A stretch of DNA of 64,000 bases from Hydrogenophaga intermedia (GTDB lineage: Bacteria > Pseudomonadota > Gammaproteobacteria > Burkholderiales > Burkholderiaceae_C): the NCBI RefSeq assembly GCF_023715105.1, contig NZ_JAMBNO010000014.1:1-64000 (forward strand), in the 5' to 3' direction. A model generated the notes under the pieces. That model had not been told where the DNA came from and did no database searches. It worked only from the letters and a program-made list of their open reading frames with translations. Positions 57,109 to 64,000 of this stretch are shown here, piece by piece. The first letter of the stretch is position 1, and every line of letters starts with the position of its first letter. A program made the translations under genes and the position numbers.

Positions 57109-58295
57109 GCGGCCCGGCCCTGCCCGACATCCTCATCGTCGACGACGACCCCGGCATGGTGCAGGCGCTGGCCAAGGCGCTGCGACCGCTGGGGCGCTTG
57201 CGCTTTGCCACCCATGGCCACGACGCGCTGCGCCGCATCCGTGAGGCGCTGCCCGACATCGTGCTGCTCGACGCGCAGATGCCCGGCCTCTCCGGCTTCG
57301 AGGTACTGGACACCATCAAGGGTGACCCGGTGCTGGCGCCGCTGCCGGTGATCATGGTGACCAGTCACGCCGAGGCCGATTTCGAGCAGGCCGGCCTGGA
57401 AAAAGGCGCGGCCGATTTCATCGCCAAGCCCATTCACCCCGCCATCGTGCAGGCGCGCGTGCGCACGCAGTTGCGCCTGAAGCAGGCCAACGACCAGCTC
57501 AAGCAGATGTCGGCCATGGACCGCTTCAACCTCGCGGTGGCGATGGAGGATCTGCGCGAAAGCCATGACCGGTTGCAACAGACCGCCGACCAGCTGCGCC
57601 AGGCCAACGACAGCCTGGTGCAGTTCGTGCGCATCGCCTCGCACGACCTGCGCGAGCCGCTCAACACCATCACCCAGTTCGTGAGCCTGATCGACGAGGA
57701 CCACGGGGCCATGCTGCCGCCCGACGCGCGTCAGTACATGCGGCTGGTGCTGCGCGCCGGCGCGCGCATGCGCACGCTGCTCGACGACGTGGTGCGCTAC
57801 GCCCGCCTGCAGGCGGGCGAGCCCGAGCGGCCCACCGCGGTGGCGCTGGATCGCGTGCTGGCCGAACTGTGCGACGCGCTGGCCGCCCGCGTGGCGGCCA
57901 CCGGTGCACGGCTGCAGATCGAACCCCTGCCGGTGGTGACGGGCCACGCCAGCCTGCTGTCGCTGCTGTTCCAGAACCTGCTGACCAACGCGCTCAAGTT
58001 CGTGCCGCGCGAGCGCGTGCCTGAGGTGAAGGTGAGCGCCAGCACCGCGGACGGCTGGGCCACGGTGCGCGTGCAGGACAACGGCATCGGCATCGACCCG
58101 GCACACCTGGGCCGCCTGTTCCAGCCGTTCCAGCGCCTGAACCTCAAGAGCGAGTACGAGGGCACCGGTCTGGGTCTGGCGCTGGCGCGCCAGATTGCCG
58201 AAGCCCACGGTGGCGGGATCGTGGCACAGAGCGAACCGGGCGCCGGAGCGACCTTTGTGGTCACGCTGCCGCTGGCGGCCTCCTCCAACGTTTGA
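57105..58295 (+). CDS. Receiver-histidine kinase fusion
   Basis: A 396-residue cytoplasmic protein with an N-terminal receiver (residues 8-125; DILIVDDDPG, VLLDAQMPG), a coiled-coil linker (about 125-175), HisKA with RIASHDLREPL and a HATPase domain (NALKFVPRE, QDNGIGIDP, GTGLGLALA). Input arrives as phosphate on the receiver, likely from the Hpt domain of the large hybrid kinase, whose stop codon it overlaps (GTGA). GTG start at 57105. No output domain. Confidence 0.88.
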
Positions 58296-58349
58296 GGAAT
58301 CTGCAAGGCGTTCGGCGCCCGGGGCGGTTTTGTGACAGGCGGGCAGGAT

Positions 58350-60404
58350 ATGCTGCCACCGGAAGCCATGTCCCGCATGAACCCGAACACACCCGCGAAG
58401 CCGGTTGCAGCCTCACCCTGGCGCCGGCTGTGGCAGCGCTGGTTTGCACGCCTGCCGGGCAAGGCGTCCGTCGTCGATCCGGGCCGCATGGCCGAGCGAC
58501 TGCAGCAGCAGCAACAGCGCCTGGAACACCTCTATGCGCTGGTGGACCGATCCCCCGCGGTGGCGATCGAATGGGCCAACCGGCCGGGCTGGCCCATGAC
58601 CTACCTCAGCGCCAACGTCGCCCAGTGGGGCTACACGCCCGAGGAACTGCTCAACGGGGGCGTCGACTGGGACGACCTGGTCCACCCCGATGACGTGACG
58701 CGCATGAACGCGGAGATCGCCGCCAACTGGGCCGCCGGGTGCTTCGAGTACCGGCAGGAATACCGGCTGCGCCGCGCCGATGGCGGCTACGCCTGGGTCG
58801 ATGACCGGACCTCGGTGACCCACCGCGCCGACGGCGAAGTCGAGAGCATCAGCGGCATCCTGCTCGACATCACCGCGCAAAAGCAGGCCGAACTGGCCGT
58901 GCGCGAGCAGGCCGAGGTGCAGCGTCTGTTTTACGACCTGCCCTTCATCGGCATGGGCATTTCCTCACCGCAACGGCGCCAGTGGCTGCAGGTGAACGAC
59001 CGCCTGTGCGAGATCCTGGGTTACTCGCGCGAGCAGTTGCTCAGCAGACCCTGGACCGAGTTCACGCCGCAGCCCGATCTGGACCACAACCTGCAGCTGC
59101 TCGAGTCGATGATGGCCGGCCAGACCGACCGTTACGTGCTGCGCAAGCGCTTCATCCGCGGTGACGGGCGCATCGTGCACGCCGAGCTCGATGTGCGCGC
59201 CGTGCGCCTGGCCGACGGCAGCCTGCACCGGCTCTTCGCCACGGTGCAGGACATCACCGAACAGTTGCGCGCCAGCGAGGCACTGCGCGAGCAAAAGGCG
59301 TTGCTGGAGCAGGCCGAAGGGCTGGCCGGGCTGGGCAGCTGGCGCTTTGACACCGCCGACCGCTCCGTCTGGTGGTCGGACCAGATGTTCCACAACATCG
59401 GCCGCGACCGGGCGCTCGGACCGCCCCCGACCCTGGCCGAGTACCTCGACTGCCTGCACCCGCAGGACCGCGAGCGCATCGACGCCTTCATGCGCTCGCC
59501 CGAGGCGGGCGAGGCCATCACCCACGCCGAGTTCCGCCGTCACCCGTCGCTCGGGGAAGAACGCTGGTTTCGCGCCAGCCTGGAACGCCACCGCGGTCCC
59601 GAGGGCCTCTGGCGCTACTCGGGGACCTTGCTCGACATCACGCCGCTCAAACAGGCCCAGCTGGCGCTGCAGCGCACCAACGCCGAGCTCGAGCGTCGCG
59701 TGCACGAGCGCACCGAACAGCTCAGCGATGCCAACCGCGAACTCGAGGCCTTCACCTACTCGGTCTCGCACGACCTGAAGGCGCCGCTGCGCGGCATCGA
59801 CGGCTACAGCCAGTTGCTTGAAGAGGAGTACGGCCCCACACTCGATGCCGAAGCGCGCGGCTTCATCACGCGCATCCGGCGCGGGGTGGGTCAGATGAGC
59901 GCGCTCATCAACGATTTGCTGGCCTACTCACGCATGGAACGCCGCACGCTGGACCCACAACCCGTGGACGTGGAAGCGACCGTGCGCCGTGTGCTCGAGG
60001 AGTACGCGACCGACATCGAACGTGCCTCCGCCACCGTCGAGCTGCAGGTGAGTGCGCTCTCGCTCACCCTCGATCGCGAAGGGCTGAGCGTGGTGTTGCG
60101 CAACCTCGTGGGCAATGCCTTGAAGTTCTCGCGCCCTGGTGAGCCGCCGCAGGTGCAGATCGGCGCCCGGTGCGAGGGTGGCCGCCACCTGCTGTGGGTT
60201 CGCGACCGGGGCGTGGGCTTCGACATGAAATACCACGACCGCATCTTCGGCATCTTCCAGCGCCTGCAGCGCACCGAAGACTACCCGGGCACCGGTGTCG
60301 GGCTGGCCCTGGTGGCCAAGGCCGTGCAGCGCATGGGCGGGCGCGTCTGGGCCGACAGCAAGCCCGGCGAGGGCGCCACCTTCTTCCTGGAGTTCCCCGC
60401 ATGA
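58350..60404 (+). CDS. Triple-PAS sensor histidine kinase, phytochrome-type
   Basis: A 684-residue soluble kinase. After an N-terminal charged segment there are three PAS domains (about 65-180, with VHPDDVTRMN; about 190-310; about 320-430, with LHPQDRERID), HisKA with AFTYSVSHDLKAPLRGIDGYSQL and a HATPase domain (NALKFSRPG, RDRGVGFDMKY, GVGLALVAK). The dimerisation and catalytic halves resemble the bacteriophytochrome-like group, but no GAF/PHY chromophore domain is seen. The start is uncertain (58332, 58350 or 58368). Overlaps a response regulator gene. Confidence 0.85.
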   Translation: MLPPEAMSRMNPNTPAKPVAASPWRRLWQRWFARLPGKASVVDPGRMAERLQQQQQRLEHLYALVDRSPAVAIEWANRPGWPMTYLSANVAQWGYTPEELLNGGVDWDDLVHPDDVTRMNAEIAANWAAGCFEYRQEYRLRRADGGYAWVDDRTSVTHRADGEVESISGILLDITAQKQAELAVREQAEVQRLFYDLPFIGMGISSPQRRQWLQVNDRLCEILGYSREQLLSRPWTEFTPQPDLDHNLQLLESMMAGQTDRYVLRKRFIRGDGRIVHAELDVRAVRLADGSLHRLFATVQDITEQLRASEALREQKALLEQAEGLAGLGSWRFDTADRSVWWSDQMFHNIGRDRALGPPPTLAEYLDCLHPQDRERIDAFMRSPEAGEAITHAEFRRHPSLGEERWFRASLERHRGPEGLWRYSGTLLDITPLKQAQLALQRTNAELERRVHERTEQLSDANRELEAFTYSVSHDLKAPLRGIDGYSQLLEEEYGPTLDAEARGFITRIRRGVGQMSALINDLLAYSRMERRTLDPQPVDVEATVRRVLEEYATDIERASATVELQVSALSLTLDREGLSVVLRNLVGNALKFSRPGEPPQVQIGARCEGGRHLLWVRDRGVGFDMKYHDRIFGIFQRLQRTEDYPGTGVGLALVAKAVQRMGGRVWADSKPGEGATFFLEFPA

Positions 60405-60838
60405 ACACCGCACGTGGCGTTTCGTTGCCGCCGATCCTGCTGGTCGAGGACAACCCCATGGACCTGGACCTCACACTGCGGGCATTCAGCAAGCGCAACT
60501 TCTCCAACGAGATCATCGTCGCGCGCGATGGCGAGGAGGCCCTGGCCTGGCTGCCACGCTGGCAGGGCGGTGAGCGCATGCCCGCGGTGGTGCTGCTCGA
60601 CATCAACCTGCCGCGCGCCAGCGGCCTGGAGGTGCTGCGCGCTTTCCGTGCCCACGAACTTGCACGCCAGATCCCGGTGGTGGTGCTCACCTCGTCGCGC
60701 GACGACCGGGATCTCAAGACCGCCTACGACCTGGGCGTGAACTCCTACATCGAGAAACCGGTCAGCTTCAACAAGTTCATCGAAGTCGCGGCGCACATCG
60801 AGCTGTACTGGTGCCTTTTCAACGAAAGACCCTATTGA
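60401..60838 (+). CDS. Single-domain response regulator
   Basis: A 145-residue receiver (ILLVEDNPMDLDL, VLLDINLPRASG, YIEKPVSF) without output domain, of the Rcp1/phytochrome-partner type. It overlaps the triple-PAS kinase gene (ATGA), so it is almost surely its partner. The C-terminal helix YWCLFNERPY is typical of Rcp1-like proteins. Confidence 0.88.
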   Translation: MNTARGVSLPPILLVEDNPMDLDLTLRAFSKRNFSNEIIVARDGEEALAWLPRWQGGERMPAVVLLDINLPRASGLEVLRAFRAHELARQIPVVVLTSSRDDRDLKTAYDLGVNSYIEKPVSFNKFIEVAAHIELYWCLFNERPY

Positions 60839-60851
60839 TCGGGAGAACAGC

Positions 60852-61286
60852 ATGCACAAGGTCCTGATTCCCATCGATGGTTCGTCCGAATCGCTGGCCG
60901 CGGTGCATCACGTGCTGCGGCTGGTGGGCGCGGGGCTGCGCCTGCGTTGCGTGCTGGCCAACGTGCAGGAGAGCGCCTCGCTGTACGAACTCGTCACGGC
61001 GCACGATCCGGCCGTGCTGCAGCGCGTGGCCGAGCAGGCCGGTCGGGACCTGCTCAAGCCGGCGCAGCAACTGCTCGCAGCGGCCGGCGTCCCATGCGAG
61101 AGCGAGGTGGTGCAGACCGGTGAGGTTGCAAACGCGCTGATCGACGTGGCCGACCGTTACGCGGTGGACGCCATCGTGATGGGCGCGGGCGCCAGCGGCC
61201 TCGGCGAGCGCGTGCTGGGCTCGGTCTCGCTCGACCTGGTGCGTGCCGCGCCGGTGCCGGTGACGGTGGTGCGCGCGGCGCATTAA
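60852..61286 (+). CDS. Universal stress protein (UspA family)
   Basis: A 144-residue Usp with ILIPIDGS-like start (KVLIPIDGSSESL) and the ATP-binding loop GAGASGLGERVLGSVS. It lies 13 bp after the Rcp1-like regulator and before a two-component pair, so it may share the stress-signal transcript. It probably binds ATP and modulates stress survival; no target is known. Confidence 0.87.
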   Translation: MHKVLIPIDGSSESLAAVHHVLRLVGAGLRLRCVLANVQESASLYELVTAHDPAVLQRVAEQAGRDLLKPAQQLLAAAGVPCESEVVQTGEVANALIDVADRYAVDAIVMGAGASGLGERVLGSVSLDLVRAAPVPVTVVRAAH

Positions 61287-61320
61287 GGCACCCTTAAGCC
61301 CGCTGCATCACGCTATCAGG

Positions 61321-62001
61321 ATGCGATTGCTTATTCTTGAAGACGATGCCCAGCTGGGCGAGGCGCTCGGCGCCGGCCTGCGCCAGCTCGGCCATGTGGT
61401 GGACTGGTTCCGCGACGGCGAACACGCCGACCACGCGGTGCGCACGGCCAGTTACGACGCGCTGGTGCTCGACCTGGGCTTGCCGCGCACCGACGGACTG
61501 GAATGGCTGCGCCGCTGGCGCGGCAGCGGCGTGCATGTGCCGGTGCTGGTGCTCACCGCGCGCGACGGCGTGCAGCAGCGCATCGAGGGTCTGGACAGCG
61601 GGGCTGACGACTACCTCATCAAACCCATCGAGATCGGCGAGCTCGCGGCGCGCCTGCGCGCCATGCTGCGCCGCTCGACCGGTCGCGCGCAGACCGAGTG
61701 GACCCATGGTGCGCTGCGCTTCGACCCGGCCACGCGCCAGGTGCGCTGGGGCACACGGCCGGTGGAGTTGACTGCGCGCGAGACCGCGTTGCTCGAAGCG
61801 TTGCTCAAGCAACCGCAGCGTGTGCTGTCCAAGGCGCAGTTGCAGGAGCAGCTGTACGACTGGAGCGGCAGCGAGCCCGAGAGCAACGCCCTCGAGGTGC
61901 ATGTGCACCACCTGCGGCGCAAGATCCACCCCGGCGTGATCCGCACCGTGCGTGGCGTGGGCTACGCGCTGGGCGCGGCCGACGACGGAGCCGCGCCTTG
62001 A
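61321..62001 (+). CDS. OmpR-family response regulator
   Basis: A 226-residue DNA-binding response regulator. Receiver residues 1-120 (LLILEDDAQLG, phospho-Asp in LVLDLGLPRTDG, Lys in YLIKPIE) and a winged-helix output domain (about 130-220, VELTARETALLEALLKQP, NALEVHVHHLRRKI). It is of the QseB/PmrA/TctD type. Overlaps the kinase gene by TTGA, so the two form a classical pair. Confidence 0.92.
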   Translation: MRLLILEDDAQLGEALGAGLRQLGHVVDWFRDGEHADHAVRTASYDALVLDLGLPRTDGLEWLRRWRGSGVHVPVLVLTARDGVQQRIEGLDSGADDYLIKPIEIGELAARLRAMLRRSTGRAQTEWTHGALRFDPATRQVRWGTRPVELTARETALLEALLKQPQRVLSKAQLQEQLYDWSGSEPESNALEVHVHHLRRKIHPGVIRTVRGVGYALGAADDGAAP

Positions 62002-63341
62002 GCCTGCGCCGCCGCCTGCTGATCTATCTGCTGATCTGTGCGCCGCTGGTCTGGGGCCTGGCCCTGGTGTGGTCGGCCCGCAGCGCGCGCCAGGAAGTCA
62101 ACGAGATGTTCGACACCGAACTCGTGCGGCTGGCGCGCCAGGTGCAGGCCGTGACCGCGCCGCTGTCGGGCAACGTCGCGACCCCCCAACGTGATGCGGT
62201 CCCTGGTGGCGCGGCCGACCTCGACGACCTCGCCATCGCCATCTGGGACCGTGAAGGCAAGCCCCTGTTGCCCGACGAGGACGGCCCGCGATTGCCGCGC
62301 CGTGAAGGCGCGCTGGGTTTCGTGGACGTGGAGTTGGGCGGCGAGGCCTGGCGCCTGTACTACACGCCCTCGCCCGACGGCGATCGCCTGATCGCGGTGG
62401 GCCAGATGGTGCACGAGCGCGACGAGTTGGTGTGGAGCTTTCTGGGCGCCCAGGCGCTGCCCTGGCTGCTGGTGCTGCCCTTGCTGCTTGGCGGACTGGC
62501 CTGGGGTGTTCGTGCGGCCTTGTCGCCTTTGGAGGCGTTGGCGGGTGAGCTCAAACGCCGTGATGCCGACGACTTGCGCACCGTCTCGCTGGAGCGCGCG
62601 CCAAGCGAGTTGCAGCCGATGCTGGCGGCCATGAACGGGCTGTTTGCCCGCATCGGCGAGACGCTGACGCGAGAACGGCAGTTCACGGCGGACGCCGCGC
62701 ACGAACTGCGCACGCCGATTTCGGTGCTGACGGCGCAGTGGGCGGTGTACCGCGGAGCGCCCGAAAGGCCCGAGCGTGAACGCGCGGCGCGCGCACTCGA
62801 CGCTGGCCTTGCCCGCATGGCACGCCTGGTCGAGCAGTTGCTTGGCCTCTCGCGTCTGGACGCGACGCAGCGGCTGAAGGCCCCGACACCGATCGACTGG
62901 CCTGCGCTGGTGGAGCAGGCCATGTCGGACGTGCTGCCCCTGGCCGAGCGGCGTTGCATCGAGCTGGGCTGCGAATGGGCCGATGGCGAGGACGGCGCAG
63001 CGCCCGCGTGGCGCGGCGATCCGGACCTCATGGGACTGCTGTTGCGCAACCTGCTGGACAACGCGGTGCGCTACGCGCCCGAGGGCAGTGGCGTCACGCT
63101 GCGCTTCGGTCGTCACCGCGTGGCGGTGGAAAACACCGCACCTGCCGGCCTCGATACCACGCAGGTGGCGACCTGGGGCGAGCGCTTTCACCGGCCCGAC
63201 GGCCAGAGCGAAAGCGGCAGCGGCCTGGGTGTGTCCATCGCGCAGCGCATTGCCGAACTGCACGGTCTCGCGTTGAGCCACCGCGCCGACGCCGACACGG
63301 TGGGTGTGGTGCGCGTGATCGCCGAACTCAGCGCGCGCTGA
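61998..63341 (+). CDS. QseC/TctE-type sensor histidine kinase
   Basis: A 447-residue membrane kinase with two transmembrane helices (about 9-28 and 150-172), a periplasmic sensor of about 120 residues, a HAMP-like linker, HisKA with ADAAHELRTPI and a HATPase domain (NLLDNAVRYAPEG, SGSGLGVSIAQ). The start is TTG at 61998, overlapping the regulator stop. Its stop overlaps the convergent TPR gene by 14 bp. The signal is unknown; TctE relatives sense tricarboxylates and QseC relatives sense metals or catechols. Confidence 0.88.
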   Translation: MSLRRRLLIYLLICAPLVWGLALVWSARSARQEVNEMFDTELVRLARQVQAVTAPLSGNVATPQRDAVPGGAADLDDLAIAIWDREGKPLLPDEDGPRLPRREGALGFVDVELGGEAWRLYYTPSPDGDRLIAVGQMVHERDELVWSFLGAQALPWLLVLPLLLGGLAWGVRAALSPLEALAGELKRRDADDLRTVSLERAPSELQPMLAAMNGLFARIGETLTRERQFTADAAHELRTPISVLTAQWAVYRGAPERPERERAARALDAGLARMARLVEQLLGLSRLDATQRLKAPTPIDWPALVEQAMSDVLPLAERRCIELGCEWADGEDGAAPAWRGDPDLMGLLLRNLLDNAVRYAPEGSGVTLRFGRHRVAVENTAPAGLDTTQVATWGERFHRPDGQSESGSGLGVSIAQRIAELHGLALSHRADADTVGVVRVIAELSAR

Positions 63342-63981
63342 GTTTGCTCATCAAGGCCTTGACTTCCTCGCGTCGCCCGGCGTCGGCCAGTGCGCGCCCC
63401 GGGCGCGGCGGCGCGGCCAGTGCGCGCTCCAGGAACGGCAAGGCCTGCTCGGCGCGGCCGGTGTCGGCCAGCAGCTCGGCGTAGAAGAAGTTCGGATCGA
63501 TGCCGTCGGGATTGATGGCCAGTGCCTGCTTGATCAGCGCCTCGGCCCTGGCCTTGTCGCCGAAGCCCAGCGGCCAGCCAGGCACCTTGTGATAGAGCAC
63601 GCCCAGACTCGCGTAGGCCGAACCGTCGAGCGCCTTGCCGTCGATCTCGATCGCCTTCTCGTACAGCGCCTTGGCCTGCTTCACGAGCGAGAGCGCGCCC
63701 AGGCCGCCGCGCTCGGCAGCCCAGGAGCTCAGGATGATGCCCTCCCACACCAGCGGCTCGCTGCGCTGGGCAAACGAGGTGCTGGCGTCGTGGGCCTTGG
63801 CGCTCAGGGCTTCGAAGCGCTTTTCGCGTTCGCGCGCCGGCGCCTGGTAGCGGATGGTTTCCCAGTCGCGCTGCAGTTCGGTCACGGCGTCGTCCACCGG
63901 TGCGGCATGCAGCGCCAGTGGCAGGGCAAGGTTGAGGCCGAGCAGCGCGGCCAGGGCGAGTTGTCGGGTCGGGCGTTTCAT
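63328..63981 (-). CDS. Exported TPR-like protein
   Basis: A 217-residue protein with a signal peptide (residues 1-27, ending HAA) and helical repeats of the TPR/Sel1 kind: AKALYEKAIEIDGKALDGSAYASLGVLYH, ARAEALIKQALAINPDGIDPNFFYAELLADTG, and AEQALPFLERALAAP. The 3' end overlaps the kinase gene tail-to-tail by 14 bp. It probably acts as a periplasmic scaffold or assembly factor; the partner is unknown. Confidence 0.8.
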   Translation of the reverse strand: MKRPTRQLALAALLGLNLALPLALHAAPVDDAVTELQRDWETIRYQAPAREREKRFEALSAKAHDASTSFAQRSEPLVWEGIILSSWAAERGGLGALSLVKQAKALYEKAIEIDGKALDGSAYASLGVLYHKVPGWPLGFGDKARAEALIKQALAINPDGIDPNFFYAELLADTGRAEQALPFLERALAAPPRPGRALADAGRREEVKALMSKLSAR

Positions 63982-64000
63982 GGGGTGTTTCCTGCCGTGA

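Overview
The window is GC-rich DNA with tightly packed genes, many GTG/TTG starts and stop/start overlaps of the ATGA, GTGA or TTGA kind. The gene content (DUF4148 and DUF2917 proteins, a PEP-CTERM protein, a GAPDH-arsJ arsenic operon, TRAP transporter genes, an FeS-type photolyase) points to a betaproteobacterium of the Burkholderiales, most likely Comamonadaceae (Hydrogenophaga-like). This is inferred from content, not from a marker gene. No rRNA, tRNA or CRISPR array was seen.

Layout. 1-1.26 kb: end of an IS1182-family element whose transposase runs off the left edge. 1.3-6.25 kb: NAD salvage locus. NrtR, nicotinamidase and nicotinate phosphoribosyltransferase are transcribed rightwards, and an SPFH protein plus a NAD-kinase-like protein leftwards, with two NrtR-type palindromes between them. 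6.25-15.2 kb: lower-GC scar DNA with a truncated exported-protein gene and the stub of an IS21-type element, then a Tn7-like transposon encoding TnsA, TnsB, TnsC and two TniQ-family proteins as one overlapping leftward operon with no visible cargo. 15.3-28 kb: ordinary accessory metabolism in small divergent units, each with a regulator (two AraC, two LysR): SDR, RidA-like protein, class C beta-lactamase, a methionine aminopeptidase, CPBP protease, exported hydrolase plus Ohr, glyoxalase-fold protein and GST.

28.2-33.5 kb: fasciclin protein, TspO, and a coupled set of two photolyase-family enzymes, a DUF2256 mini-protein and an antenna-less photolyase homologue. 33.55-37.8 kb: arsenic operon (GAPDH, arsJ, arsR, arsC, acr3) behind an ArsR-like dyad. 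37.9-39.9 kb: small genes. 39.9-45 kb: a leftward operon of AroQ, TRAP DctP/Q/M and an atypical AroE-like protein, divergent from an IclR regulator with two IclR-type palindromes between them. This looks like uptake and use of quinate/shikimate-type compounds.

45.2-63.3 kb: mostly signal transduction. It holds five histidine kinases, one a hybrid of about 2,100 residues with CHASE, five PAS, two receiver and one Hpt domain, plus three response regulators, a receiver-kinase fusion (counted among the five kinases) and a UspA protein. A PEP-CTERM protein, a MurG/MGDG-synthase-like glycosyltransferase and an esterase sit within it. A TPR-like exported protein ends the window.
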